A stretch of 64,000 nt of DNA from Paucihalobacter ruber (GTDB lineage: Bacteria > Bacteroidota > Bacteroidia > Flavobacteriales > Flavobacteriaceae): assembly GCF_006494535.1 (NCBI RefSeq), contig NZ_VHIQ01000001.1:622736-686735 (forward strand), written 5' to 3'. The position numbers were made by a program, and so were the translations under genes. The number at the start of each line of letters is the position of its first letter. Within the stretch, counting starts at the first letter, position 1. Below the pieces are notes generated by a model that saw only the letters and a list, made by a program, of their open reading frames with translations, did no database searches and was not told the DNA's origin. Shown in pieces: positions 18,020-26,772 of this stretch.

Positions 18020-19252
18020 TTATTCTTCAAATTCTTCTTTAAGAATTCTTATAACATCTAATATGGTTTCTTCTTCTAAATCTGTTCTTTTAACCAAATC
18101 ATCTACTTCTAACTCAAGAATACTCTTGGCTGTATCTAATCCGGCCTTGCTTAATTCTTCAATAATCCATCCTTCTATTTCGTCAGAGAATTCTCTTAAT
18201 TCTACATCTTCCTCAGCACCTTCTCTAAACACATCTATTTCGTAGCCGGTTAACTGGCCTGCCAATCTAATGTTATGACCACCTCTACCAATAGCTTTTG
18301 AAACTTCTTCAGGTTTTAAAATGACTTCTACGCGTTTGGTATCTTCGTCAATTTTCATTGATGTAACCCTAGCCGGACTTAAAGCTCTTGTTATAAATAG
18401 CTGTAAGTTATTAGTGTAGTTAATTACATCGATGTTTTCGTTTCCTAATTCTCTCACAATGCCGTGTATTCTGGAACCTTTCATACCAACACAAGCACCA
18501 ACGGGATCTATTCTGTCATCATATGAATCAACGGCAACTTTAGCCTTTTCTCCAGGTATTCTCACAACTTTCTTAATGGTAATTAATCCATCAAACACCT
18601 CTGGAATTTCTTGTTCAAATAACTTCTCAAGAAACACAGGTGATGTGCGAGACATTATTATCGTGGGTTTGTTGCCTTTAAGATCAACATTTTCTATAAT
18701 ACCTCTTACGTTCTCTCCTTTTCTAAAGAAGTCTGATGGTATTTGTCGGTCTTTTGGAAGAATGATTTCGTTGCCTTCATCATCGAGTAAGATAATGGCT
18801 TTGTGACGAATGTGGTGCACCTCAGCCGTATAAATCTCTCCTTCGAGATCTTTAAACTGCTTGTATATGTTTGTATTATCGTGTTCGTGAATTTTAGCAA
18901 TAAGATTTTGTCTCAGAGCTAATATAGAACGTCTTCCTAAATCGATTAGTTTTACTTCTTCGGCAACATCTTCACCAACTTCAAAGTCTGGCTCAATTTT
19001 TTGTGCTTCAGAAAGTTCTATTTCCTGATTTGGGTCTTCAACCTCGCCATCTGCTACTACAATACGATTTCTCCAAATTTCTAAATCGCCCTTGTCAGGG
19101 TTAATAATAATATCGAAATTATCGTCATCGCCATATTTTCTCTTTAACGCACTTCGCAATACGTCTTCAAGAATGGCCATTAGCGTTACTCTATCTATTA
19201 ACTTATCATCTTTAAATTCTGAAAATGATTCAATTAATGCAATATTTTCCAT
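18020..19252 (-). CDS. nusA: Transcription termination/antitermination factor NusA
   Basis: RNA polymerase-binding factor that modulates pausing, termination and antitermination. The 410-residue protein shows the N-terminal domain, an S1 domain (about 135-200), and two KH domains with GACVGMKGSRI and AIGRGGHNIRLA motifs. The C-terminal part (about 350-410) is a short acidic helix-hairpin-helix-like tail instead of the two acidic repeats of E. coli. Middle gene of rimP-nusA-infB, 12 bp after rimP. Because the operon leader holds a terminator-like hairpin, NusA could feed back on its own expression (inference). Confidence 0.97.
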   Translation of the reverse strand: MENIALIESFSEFKDDKLIDRVTLMAILEDVLRSALKRKYGDDDNFDIIINPDKGDLEIWRNRIVVADGEVEDPNQEIELSEAQKIEPDFEVGEDVAEEVKLIDLGRRSILALRQNLIAKIHEHDNTNIYKQFKDLEGEIYTAEVHHIRHKAIILLDDEGNEIILPKDRQIPSDFFRKGENVRGIIENVDLKGNKPTIIMSRTSPVFLEKLFEQEIPEVFDGLITIKKVVRIPGEKAKVAVDSYDDRIDPVGACVGMKGSRIHGIVRELGNENIDVINYTNNLQLFITRALSPARVTSMKIDEDTKRVEVILKPEEVSKAIGRGGHNIRLAGQLTGYEIDVFREGAEEDVELREFSDEIEGWIIEELSKAGLDTAKSILELEVDDLVKRTDLEEETILDVIRILKEEFEE

Positions 19253-19264
19253 AGTTGCAGCGGA

Positions 19265-19729
19265 TTAAAATTTTAATACAACATTTGCCTTTTCAATATC
19301 ATCATAGTTAATTTCGGCCTCATTAACTACTGTTACTTTACCTTTACCAACCGGTTTAGGCTCTCTTGTTTTCCATTTTACAATAATACCATCATCTTTA
19401 ACTTCAAAAAGTTCAGCTTCGATGGCCCCATTGGTTTTAGTTTTCAACTTTAAAGTTCTACCAATGTTTCTCTTATACTGTCGTTTGTTAATAAGATCTG
19501 AAGCCGCACCGGCAGAAGAAACTTCAATTGAAAAATCATAAGACTCTCTGTCTAAATTATGCTCAACAGCTCTACTTACATAAACACAATCTTCTACAGA
19601 TACACCGTTATCACCATCGACAATAACACGAATGGTGTAATCACTCAAAATTTCCAAATCAATAAGGAATAAATCTGAGCGATTTTCGAAACAACTATCG
19701 AGAAGTGCTATTACTTTTTCTCTGAACAT
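19265..19729 (-). CDS. rimP: Ribosome maturation factor RimP
   Basis: Assembly factor for the 30S subunit. The 154-residue protein has the usual two-domain layout with VEDCVYVSRAVEHNLD and the family motif YDFSIEVSSAGAASDL (the family's EVSSPG loop, here with Ala for Pro). The frame runs open to 19801, but the upstream part is encoded inside the leader hairpin, so ATG at 19729 (MFREKV) is chosen. It starts 14 bases after that hairpin. First gene of rimP-nusA-infB. Confidence 0.93.
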   Translation of the reverse strand: MFREKVIALLDSCFENRSDLFLIDLEILSDYTIRVIVDGDNGVSVEDCVYVSRAVEHNLDRESYDFSIEVSSAGAASDLINKRQYKRNIGRTLKLKTKTNGAIEAELFEVKDDGIIVKWKTREPKPVGKGKVTVVNEAEINYDDIEKANVVLKF

Positions 19730-19743
19730 TTTTAGTATAAAAA

Positions 19744-19765
19744 GAGGGGACTTTGGTGTCCCCTC
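19744..19765 (-). terminator. Terminator-like hairpin in the rimP-nusA-infB leader
   Basis: Perfect 8-bp stem GAGGGGAC/GTCCCCTC with a 6-nt loop. On the minus strand it is followed by five U and, 14 nt on, the rimP ATG; on the plus strand it is followed by a T9 run. It lies between the predicted promoter and rimP, so it is either an attenuator of this operon or a shield against transcription from either side. Confidence 0.7.
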
Positions 19766-19790
19766 AATTTTTTTTTCTCTAACGACGGCG

Positions 19791-19822
19791 CAAATATACA
19801 ATTTTTATCTTGATTTTTACAA
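19791..19822 (-). promoter_or_regulatory. Promoter of rimP-nusA-infB
   Basis: Minus strand -7 element TATATTTG at 19791-19798 (perfect TAnnTTTG) with a TTG -33 core at 19820-19822, 21 bp apart. Predicted start near 19784 gives a leader of about 55 nt that includes the hairpin at 19744-19765. Confidence 0.55.
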
Positions 19823-19823
19823 G

Positions 19824-19854
19824 TTGAAACCAAGGCTTTTTTTTGTTATATTTA
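19824..19854 (+). promoter_or_regulatory. Promoter of the universal stress protein gene
   Basis: TTG at 19824-19826, 20-bp spacer, then TATATTTA at 19847-19854 (7 of 8 matches to TAnnTTTG). It is back-to-back with the rimP promoter. Confidence 0.42.
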
Positions 19855-19879
19855 GGAAGTTATAATCAACCATAACAAA

Positions 19880-20707
19880 ATGAAAAAAATACTTGTACCA
19901 ACCGATTTTTCAGAACAAGCTGAACATGCTTTAAAAGTAGCTGCCGAAATTGCACGCAATCACGAAAGCGATATATATTTACTGCATATGTTAGAACTTC
20001 CGCTGCAAGGCGTTGATGCCTATGGCTCTCATAACGAACTACCTGAAGCCATATTTTTTATGAAAATGGCACAAAAACAATTTGATAGTGTATTAAAAAA
20101 AGATTTTCTTCAAAATCTCACTGTACATCAAACTATTAAGGCCGATTTGTCATTTTCTGAAATTAAAAATACTTGCGATGAACTCGATATAGACCTCATT
20201 GTAATGGGCTCTCATGGCACCAGTGGTTTAAGTGAAGTTTTTATTGGCTCTAATGCCGAAAAGGTTGTTAGAAACTCAAAAGTGCCTGTTTTGGTAATTA
20301 AAAATAGTCATGAAAATTTTTTCATAGACAATTTTGTATTTGCATCAGATTTTAAAGACGAAAGCAAAAACGCCTATAAACAAGCGGTGAATTTTGCCAA
20401 AAAATTTGATGCCACCATACATTTATTAATGGTAAATACACCAAACAATTTCAGAACTACCCATGATGCAAAAGCCAGAATTAACGAATTCACAAAAGAC
20501 GAAGTTTACTTCCCGGTATCAGTAAATATCTATAACGATGAAAGTGTTGAACAAGGTATTTTAAATTTCTCTAAAGAAATCAATGCCGATTTAATAGGTA
20601 TTAGTACGCATGGCAGACAAGGAATTGCGCATTTTTTTAATGGTAGTATTAGTGAAGATATTGTGAACCATGCTACCAGGCCTGTGATTACTTTTAAAAT
20701 CAAGTAG
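19880..20707 (+). CDS. Tandem universal stress protein (UspA family)
   Basis: Cytoplasmic stress-response protein of two Usp domains (about 1-145 and 146-275). The first domain has the ATP-binding signature GSHG-x9-GS; the second has STHG-x9-GS, with Ser in place of the first Gly, so nucleotide binding there is less certain. Tandem Usp proteins are common in flavobacteria; targets are unknown. Single gene, divergent from rimP. Confidence 0.88.
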   Translation: MKKILVPTDFSEQAEHALKVAAEIARNHESDIYLLHMLELPLQGVDAYGSHNELPEAIFFMKMAQKQFDSVLKKDFLQNLTVHQTIKADLSFSEIKNTCDELDIDLIVMGSHGTSGLSEVFIGSNAEKVVRNSKVPVLVIKNSHENFFIDNFVFASDFKDESKNAYKQAVNFAKKFDATIHLLMVNTPNNFRTTHDAKARINEFTKDEVYFPVSVNIYNDESVEQGILNFSKEINADLIGISTHGRQGIAHFFNGSISEDIVNHATRPVITFKIK

Positions 20708-20783
20708 TTATATCCTGAAATAACCTCAAACTACTGATCTGAATTATATTCTATATTAAAAACAAAAAAACCCAAACACCTAA

Positions 20784-20824
20784 ATGATTGGCATTTTTGT
20801 TGGTCTACTAGGGCTTACCTAGAC
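20784..20824 (-). pseudogene. Remnant of a second tRNA-Gln 3' end
   Basis: Bases 20784-20815 repeat 20884-20915 (tRNA 3' end plus the stretch just downstream) with one mismatch in 32 positions, followed by a matching CCTAGAC after a two-base deletion. The part that should hold the anticodon and D arms is unrelated. It is not a functional tRNA. It could be a decayed tandem duplicate or a scar of integration at the tRNA 3' end. Confidence 0.65.
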
Positions 20825-20866
20825 GCTGCTCGGCACAGGCTTCTCGCCTATACCCATATAAAAATA

Positions 20867-20896
20867 AAATCCCAACCACTTTCATGATTGGGATTT
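20867..20896 (-). terminator. Terminator of tRNA-Gln
   Basis: 9-bp stem AAATCCCAA/TTGGGATTT directly after the tRNA 3' end; the minus-strand transcript then runs into a U-rich stretch. Confidence 0.75.
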
Positions 20897-20899
20897 TTG

Positions 20900-20972
20900 T
20901 TGGTCTACTAGGGCTCGAACCTAGACTCTTCTGGACCAAAACCAGACGTGTTGCCAGTTACACCATAGACCA
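20900..20972 (-). tRNA. tRNA-Gln (anticodon UUG)
   Basis: On the minus strand the acceptor TGGTCTA pairs fully with TAGACCA; the anticodon stem TCTGG/CCAGA encloses loop TTTTGGT with anticodon TTG; the T arm carries GGTTCGAGCC. The 3' CCA tail after the discriminator A is not encoded (the next bases are CAAAAA), so it must be added by nucleotidyltransferase. Confidence 0.93.
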
Positions 20973-21117
20973 GCTTTATTTGAGGATGCAAATTTATAAC
21001 AAAGTTTGGTTTGCGCAAAAAAAAGCACGAAAATAATACAAGCAGGTTAACGTTAGTTAATTATTACCCCATGTTTACTTTATAATTACTAAATTCGCCC
21101 ATCATTATTTCATAATC

Positions 21118-24100
21118 ATGACTTCATTAAAATTTAATAAAATCAATACCATTCTTGGCTGGGTAGTATTTTCTATTGCTCTTATTGTGTACACTTTAAC
21201 CATAGAACCAACAGTTAGTTTTTGGGATGCAGGCGAATATATCTTAACATCATCTAAACTCCAGGTTGGACATCCACCGGGTGCACCATTCTTTCAAATG
21301 TTAGGTGCATTCTTCTCTATTTTTGCGCTAGAACCGTCGCAAATTGGCTTTTTATTAAATATGATGAGTGCGCTTTCAAGCGCTTTTACCATACTATTCA
21401 TGTTCTGGTCTATTACTTTACTGCTTAAAAAGTTGGTAAATCAAGACCACAACGATTTAGATGGAAAAGCCATAGCCATTCTTGGCAGTGGTTTGGTTGG
21501 CAGCTTGGCTTTTACTTTTACAGACACCTTTTGGTTTAATGCCGTAGAAACCGAAGTTTATGCCATGGCAACTTTAATTATGTCTGTAATGTTCTACCTA
21601 GGCTTGCGTTGGGAACAAGACATGGATACCGCCAGAGGTAATAAATGGCTTATTTTAATTGCATTTGTAGTTGGATTGTCGTTTGGCGTTCATTTCATGG
21701 GTTTACTTACCATTCCTGCTATTGGACTTATTTACTACTTTAAAAACTATAAAACGGTTACCGTACAAGGATTTATTCTGGCCAATGTTATTTCGGTAGC
21801 AGTATTGTTATTTGTTTTTAAACTCATGTTTCCTAATATTTTAAGATTTTTTAGTGCTCTCGAAATATTTTTCGTTAACACCATTGGCCTGCCTTTTAAT
21901 TCGGGAAGTATTATTGCCGGACTAATTTTGGTGGCGTTTTTCTACTTCGGATTAAATTATACCAGAAAAAAAGAATTACCTCATTACAACACCATATTAC
22001 TTTGCTTAATGTTTGTAATTATAGGAAGTTCATCATGGCTTATGTTGCCAATTAGAGCCAATGCCAACGTGGTTATAAACGAAAACAATCCCGAAAGTGC
22101 CCGCGAACTGCTCGCCTATTACAACCTCGAGCAATACCCGGAAACACATCTCTTTTACGGTCCGCAATTCACCGAAATTTACTCTGGGGCAGATAAAAAC
22201 AAACCCTTTGTTGACGATAAACCCAAATACGAAAAAGACGATGCAGCCGGTAAATACGTAATTGTTAACGACTACAAAAATGCCAAACAAAATTACAATA
22301 GCGAACATGCCGTTGTACTGCCAAGAATGTGGAGTGCCGAGCACGCCCAAAACTATATGATGTTTACAGGTTATGTAGATTTTAGAATTAAACCTGAATA
22401 TCGTTCAGAGCCTGAACTAGTGTCACTGGTAACCGATTTTAGAAGCAGAGTTCGCGCCGGTGAAATTGATTATGACGACTATAACCAATTCTTAAGAACT
22501 TATGGCCAGTCTTATTTAGATGTAGATACCCCCAGTTTTGCTTCTAACATTGCCTACATGATTCAATATCAGTTAGGTTATATGTATTGGCGTTATTTTA
22601 TGTGGAATTTTACGGGACGTCAAAATGATGTTCAAGGTAAATTAGACGACTTTAATGGCAACTGGATTAGCGGCATCAATTTTATTGACGAATGGCACCT
22701 TGGAATGTCTCAGGAAAATTTACCCAGCGATGTAAAAAACAACAAAGGCCGAAATACCTACTATTTTCTTCCTTTTTTATTGGGATTACTAGGTATGTTT
22801 TTCCTTTTGCAATACGATAAAAAGCGCTTTTGGGTAATGTTGGTATTTTTTCTGTTTACAGGAATTGCCATACAGGTTTATACCAACGTAAGACCATTTG
22901 AACCAAGAGAACGCGACTACTCTGTTGTGGGTTCATTTTATGTGTTTGCTATTTGGATTGGCTTTGGCGTATACGCACTTTACGACTTGCTTCAAAGTAA
23001 ACTCAAAACAAAATTACTGGCACCCGCTGTTACAACTGTTTGCCTAATTGTACCTCTGGTTTTGGCTGTGAATAATTGGGATGATCACGACCGATCCAAA
23101 CGAAGAACCGCAGAAGCCATGGCGGTTAAATATCTGGAATCTTGCGGACCCAATGCCATTTTATTCACCATAGGCGATAATGACACCTTTCCACTTTGGT
23201 ATACCCAAGAAATTGAAGATATTAGAACCGATGTTCGAGTGGTAAATACAAGCTTATTTCAAACAGACTGGTATATAGACCAAATGAAACGAAAGGCTTA
23301 CGAAAGTGATCCAATTCCCTCGCAATTAACGCACGACCAATATAAATACGGTACGCGAGATTATATTATGCGCAGAGAAATAACACAAGACACCTTAGAT
23401 ATAAAAGACTTTATTGAATTTGTTAGCAGTGATAACCCGAGAACAAAACTAAAATATGTACTACAACAATCGGGAGAAGATTTTACAGGATATCCAAGAC
23501 AAATGCTCAATTCTAATTACTTTCCAACAAGACACGTTAAAGTTCCTGTAAACAAAGAAAATGTTTTAAAAAGCGGATTGGTAAAACCGGAAGATGCCGA
23601 CAAAATTGAGGACTATCTCTACCTAAAAATTGACGAAAGTGCCCTATACAAAAACAGGTTGCTTATGTTAGACATTGTGGCCAACAACAACTGGGAAAGA
23701 GAAATTTGTTTTAGCGGTGGCAGCTTTGGAAACGATGATTATATATGGCTTAAAGATTATCTTCAGTTAGATGGTATGGTCTATAAATTAGTGCCCATAA
23801 AAACTCCTGTGAACAGAGCCAACCCATATGATATGGGGCGTGTTAATACCGATTCTATGTACCAAAAGGTGATGTCTTGGGATTGGGGCAACAGCGGTAG
23901 CGACGACATTTACCACGATCCGGAAACCCGTAAAAATGGCATTACCTATCGCGGTAATTTGGCAAGACTCATAGAACAACTCATTAACGAAGAAAAGTAC
24001 GATAAAGCTGAAGCCATAGCCGATTTAGCTATGGAAAAAATGCCCGTAAGACATTTTGAGTATTACACGCTCTTAGAACCTTACATAAGTGCTTATTATG

Positions 24101-24447
24101 AAGTTGAAAGTGAGGATAAAGCGAGAGCTTTATTTTTAGAAGTTTCTAAAAAATATCAGGAACAACTGTTATATTTCAGTTCATTGCCTATTGATGTTCA
24201 AAAAAACAACATTGAAGAAATTTTCTCAAACATCGAGCGCTACCGAAGTTTGGTAGATGTGCTGGTTGTTTATAAAGACACAGATTTTGCTCTTGAGGAA
24301 TCAAAAAAATTCAACAATCATTTGAAATTATTCGACCATTTTATGGGCCCGGACGAAGAACCCGAAGATGAAACTCCCATTACAGATGAAGGCGAGGCAT
24401 TTTTAGATTCTTTAATCAAAAGTATTAATGCCCAAAATCAAGAATAA
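21118..24447 (+). CDS. DUF2723 membrane glycosyltransferase-like protein
   Basis: Large 1109-residue inner-membrane protein. The N-terminal ~330 residues hold about nine hydrophobic helices in a GT-C-type layout, with the conserved acidic loop EPTVSFWDAGEYI (about 28-40) that in this fold contacts the lipid-linked sugar. More membrane segments occur at about 545-660, then a long soluble C-terminal region with helical repeats. The family includes eukaryotic TMEM260, reported as an O-mannosyltransferase (from memory), so protein O-glycosylation is a reasonable guess for the bacterial member. It overlaps the start of the deacetylase gene by one base, suggesting translational coupling. Confidence 0.85.
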   Translation: MTSLKFNKINTILGWVVFSIALIVYTLTIEPTVSFWDAGEYILTSSKLQVGHPPGAPFFQMLGAFFSIFALEPSQIGFLLNMMSALSSAFTILFMFWSITLLLKKLVNQDHNDLDGKAIAILGSGLVGSLAFTFTDTFWFNAVETEVYAMATLIMSVMFYLGLRWEQDMDTARGNKWLILIAFVVGLSFGVHFMGLLTIPAIGLIYYFKNYKTVTVQGFILANVISVAVLLFVFKLMFPNILRFFSALEIFFVNTIGLPFNSGSIIAGLILVAFFYFGLNYTRKKELPHYNTILLCLMFVIIGSSSWLMLPIRANANVVINENNPESARELLAYYNLEQYPETHLFYGPQFTEIYSGADKNKPFVDDKPKYEKDDAAGKYVIVNDYKNAKQNYNSEHAVVLPRMWSAEHAQNYMMFTGYVDFRIKPEYRSEPELVSLVTDFRSRVRAGEIDYDDYNQFLRTYGQSYLDVDTPSFASNIAYMIQYQLGYMYWRYFMWNFTGRQNDVQGKLDDFNGNWISGINFIDEWHLGMSQENLPSDVKNNKGRNTYYFLPFLLGLLGMFFLLQYDKKRFWVMLVFFLFTGIAIQVYTNVRPFEPRERDYSVVGSFYVFAIWIGFGVYALYDLLQSKLKTKLLAPAVTTVCLIVPLVLAVNNWDDHDRSKRRTAEAMAVKYLESCGPNAILFTIGDNDTFPLWYTQEIEDIRTDVRVVNTSLFQTDWYIDQMKRKAYESDPIPSQLTHDQYKYGTRDYIMRREITQDTLDIKDFIEFVSSDNPRTKLKYVLQQSGEDFTGYPRQMLNSNYFPTRHVKVPVNKENVLKSGLVKPEDADKIEDYLYLKIDESALYKNRLLMLDIVANNNWEREICFSGGSFGNDDYIWLKDYLQLDGMVYKLVPIKTPVNRANPYDMGRVNTDSMYQKVMSWDWGNSGSDDIYHDPETRKNGITYRGNLARLIEQLINEEKYDKAEAIADLAMEKMPVRHFEYYTLLEPYISAYYEVESEDKARALFLEVSKKYQEQLLYFSSLPIDVQKNNIEEIFSNIERYRSLVDVLVVYKDTDFALEESKKFNNHLKLFDHFMGPDEEPEDETPITDEGEAFLDSLIKSINAQNQE

Positions 24448-25070
24448 TGAAACTGGTACCCGTTAAAACACCAAGCGTGGCAAAACGGTTGTTTCCTTCC
24501 TATTTATGGGATGTAAAAACAGACTCGAATACCTTATATTTAACCTTTGATGACGGACCAACACCAGGTGTAACAGAGTTTGTTTTAGAGACATTAGCGA
24601 CATACGGTGCCAAAGCCACCTTTTTTTGTATAGGTGAAAATGTTTTGAAATATCCCAATATTTATCAAAAAATTCTTAATCATGGGCATGCTGTAGGTAA
24701 CCATACATATAATCATTTAAACGCCTTTAATTACGATGTTGAAATTTACATGCAGAATGTTAAAAAAGCATCTGGATTGATAAACTCAAAGCTGTTTAGG
24801 CCTCCATATGGTAAATTAAAATTACCGCATGGCAAGCAACTTAAACTGGAAGGCTACAACATTGTCATGTGGGATGTCTTGTCGTTTGACTGGGAAGCCT
24901 CAGTTTCAAAAGAAGCTTGTTTAAATAACGTCATTTCTAAAGCAAAAAAGGGAAGCATTATAGTATTTCACGACAGTTTAAAGGCAGAAAAAAATATGAC
25001 TTTTGCGTTACCTAAGTTGCTAAATTATTTCTCAGAAAAAGATTTCACATTCGAAAAAATCGAAATCTAA
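24447..25070 (+). CDS. Polysaccharide deacetylase (NodB family)
   Basis: Metal-dependent carbohydrate de-N-acetylase, 207 residues. The NodB motifs are present: TFDDGPTPG (catalytic Asp plus metal Asp, near residue 30), HTYNHLNAF (metal His pair, near 82), RPPYGK (near 114) and VFHDS (near 176). No signal peptide is seen, so a cytoplasmic or membrane-associated site is likely. Substrate unknown; peptidoglycan or an exported glycan are candidates. Starts at the last base of the DUF2723 stop and overlaps the convergent thioredoxin-like gene by four bases. Confidence 0.9.
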   Translation: MKLVPVKTPSVAKRLFPSYLWDVKTDSNTLYLTFDDGPTPGVTEFVLETLATYGAKATFFCIGENVLKYPNIYQKILNHGHAVGNHTYNHLNAFNYDVEIYMQNVKKASGLINSKLFRPPYGKLKLPHGKQLKLEGYNIVMWDVLSFDWEASVSKEACLNNVISKAKKGSIIVFHDSLKAEKNMTFALPKLLNYFSEKDFTFEKIEI

Positions 25071-25363
25071 ACGTACTCCTGAATAATTCCTATGAGCGTG
25101 TTTGCATCTTGCTCGCCACTATGCCGCCAGCGCATTTCGCCGTTTTTGTAGATTATTAAGGTTGGTAAGCCTTTAACTCTTAAAGCATCTGCCAACTCTT
25201 TATTTTTCTCAACATCAATTTTAATCACCTTTGCCTTGTCTCCTAAAGCTGCTGCAACGTCTCTTAGTACGGCGTGCATGGCGGTTGACTGTTCGTTCCA
25301 TTCTGCAAAAAAATCCAGCAAAACAGGAATATCAACATCAATGAGTTCCCCAAATTTTGACAT
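25067..25363 (-). CDS. Thioredoxin-fold protein lacking the active-site cysteines
   Basis: 98-residue cytoplasmic protein with a clear thioredoxin fold: the VLLDFFAEW strand, a central KVIKIDVEKN and the cis-Pro segment VKGLPTLIIYKNGE. The redox motif WCGPC is replaced by WNEQS (residues 22-26), and the protein contains no cysteine at all, so it cannot act as a disulfide reductase. It may be a binding or chaperone-like module. An upstream start at 25384 is possible; ATG at 25363 (MSKFGEL) gives the usual thioredoxin length. A TAGGTTTG -7 box lies at 25390-25397. Confidence 0.88.
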   Translation of the reverse strand: MSKFGELIDVDIPVLLDFFAEWNEQSTAMHAVLRDVAAALGDKAKVIKIDVEKNKELADALRVKGLPTLIIYKNGEMRWRHSGEQDANTLIGIIQEYV

Positions 25364-25389
25364 AACCTTAAGTTTTAAAGTCAATTATA

Positions 25390-25397
25390 CAAACCTA
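25390..25397 (-). promoter_or_regulatory. -7 box of the thioredoxin-like gene
   Basis: Minus-strand TAGGTTTG, perfect TAnnTTTG, 26 bp before the chosen ATG; no clear -33 element. It also supports the 25363 start over the one at 25384. Confidence 0.4.
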
Positions 25398-25500
25398 CAC
25401 ATTTTTTTTGATATTTATATAATTGTTGTTTAAGATAATAGACCATACTTCTTGTAGTATAAAATTAACGAAAATCCTTGAATAAAGGTAATTTCTTAAT

Positions 25501-26730
25501 TTATAGGGTTGAATTACCCTTTTTCAATTCAATAACAGTAATTTCTGGCCAAATTCCAACCCTACCGGGATATGCCAAATAGCCAAATCCTCTGTTTACA
25601 TTAATATATTGATTCTTTTCTTTATAAATACCTGCCCAATATTTATAGCGCCAGCTCACCGGACTCCATTTAATCCAGCCCGGAATTTCGATACCAAATT
25701 GCATCCCATGGGTATGCCCGCTTAAGGTTAAATGCACATGCATGTCATCGTTTATGATTACTTCTTCCCAATGGCTTGGGTCGTGACTCATTAAAATCTT
25801 AAAATCATTTTTATCTAAGCTTTCACTAGCTTTCTTAAAATCTCCAGATTTTTTAAAACCACCTTTCCCCCAATTTTCGACGCCAATTATGGCCAAACGC
25901 TGTCCATCCCTTTCTAAATAAGTGCTTTCATTCAACAGCAATTGAAAGCCCATTTCTTTCTGAATTTGCTTTAAGGTTTCTAAATTTTGATTTTTTTCTT
26001 CGGCAGAATTCCAATCTACGTAATCGCCATAGTCATGATTTCCTAATACAGAATAAATGCCATCCTTAGCTTGAAGATTAGAAAACATGTCTTTCCATGG
26101 CAACATTTCGTCTGCCTTATTATTGACCAAATCTCCTGTAAACAAAATGCAATCAGATTGTTGTCCGTTCACTAAATCAATAGCGTATTTAATTTTATCT
26201 GGATTGTCAAAACTCCCCGCATGTATATCGCTTAATTGTGTAAGTTGGTAACCATCGAAAGCCTCAGGTAAATCCTCAAAATGAAGCGTATATTTTAAAA
26301 CTCTAAAGTTGTATTTACCGCGATACATTCCGTAAAGCAATGAAAACATTGGTATGGCTGCAATGCCAAGTGCAATCTGGCTCACAAACTTACGTCTTGA
26401 AGGAATGGTTAAATCCTCCTTTGAAGCAATAAATTTATCGTTAATTCCAATGATGGCTCTTAAAACGTCTTCGCCTAATAACAGCGGAATCACAACCATT
26501 TTAAAGGTCATAAAGGTGATTAAAAATCCGAGTGCAAAACTCTTGGTTTGGGTAAGCACCCTACTATCGCTGCCAGCTGTAAATTGATACACAAAATTGC
26601 TGAAAACCAACACCGAGACCGCAATAAAAATGATATGAGCCCACCCAAACTTTGTAGCCGTCTTTACAGCTTGAAAGGCATAAAAACTAAAAAACGCATA
26701 AATTAAAAAGAAAATTATCCAGCGAACCAT
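25501..26730 (-). CDS. Membrane-anchored metallophosphoesterase
   Basis: 409-residue calcineurin-like phosphoesterase with four N-terminal membrane helices (to about residue 145) and a soluble catalytic domain. Metal-binding motifs are complete: SDIHAGS (near 192), GDLVNN (near 220), GNHDYGD (near 250) and GHTHGMQ (near 345). Relatives hydrolyse cell-envelope substrates such as UDP-diacylglucosamine or undecaprenyl intermediates, but this subgroup (YkuE/YaeI-like, with TM anchor) has no settled substrate. Single gene; a TAACTTTG -7 box lies just upstream. Confidence 0.88.
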   Translation of the reverse strand: MVRWIIFFLIYAFFSFYAFQAVKTATKFGWAHIIFIAVSVLVFSNFVYQFTAGSDSRVLTQTKSFALGFLITFMTFKMVVIPLLLGEDVLRAIIGINDKFIASKEDLTIPSRRKFVSQIALGIAAIPMFSLLYGMYRGKYNFRVLKYTLHFEDLPEAFDGYQLTQLSDIHAGSFDNPDKIKYAIDLVNGQQSDCILFTGDLVNNKADEMLPWKDMFSNLQAKDGIYSVLGNHDYGDYVDWNSAEEKNQNLETLKQIQKEMGFQLLLNESTYLERDGQRLAIIGVENWGKGGFKKSGDFKKASESLDKNDFKILMSHDPSHWEEVIINDDMHVHLTLSGHTHGMQFGIEIPGWIKWSPVSWRYKYWAGIYKEKNQYINVNRGFGYLAYPGRVGIWPEITVIELKKGNSTL

Positions 26731-26747
26731 AACTAATTTAAATCACA

Positions 26748-26755
26748 CAAAGTTA
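26748..26755 (-). promoter_or_regulatory. -7 box of the metallophosphoesterase gene
   Basis: Minus-strand TAACTTTG, perfect TAnnTTTG, 17 bp before the ATG, predicting a very short leader. No -33 element was recognised. Confidence 0.4.
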
Positions 26756-26772
26756 GCTCTAAAGCCAACCTT

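Larger units (their letters stand above)
20708..21117. other. Intergenic region with tRNA-Gln and a tRNA 3'-end remnant
   Basis: This 410-bp gap holds the tRNA-Gln gene, its terminator, and a degenerate second copy of the tRNA 3' end exactly 100 bp away. The remaining ~140 bp before the DUF2723 gene (20973-21117) is AT-rich, with only a weak TAAATTCG -7-like site at 21090-21097. Confidence 0.8.

Noticed and set aside
19730-19801. Longer RimP starting at 19801
   Set aside because: The extension is encoded by the leader hairpin and promoter and does not resemble RimP.
20795-20870. A second functional tRNA next to tRNA-Gln
   Set aside because: Only the 3' end matches; no anticodon stem-loop or acceptor 5' strand can be formed.
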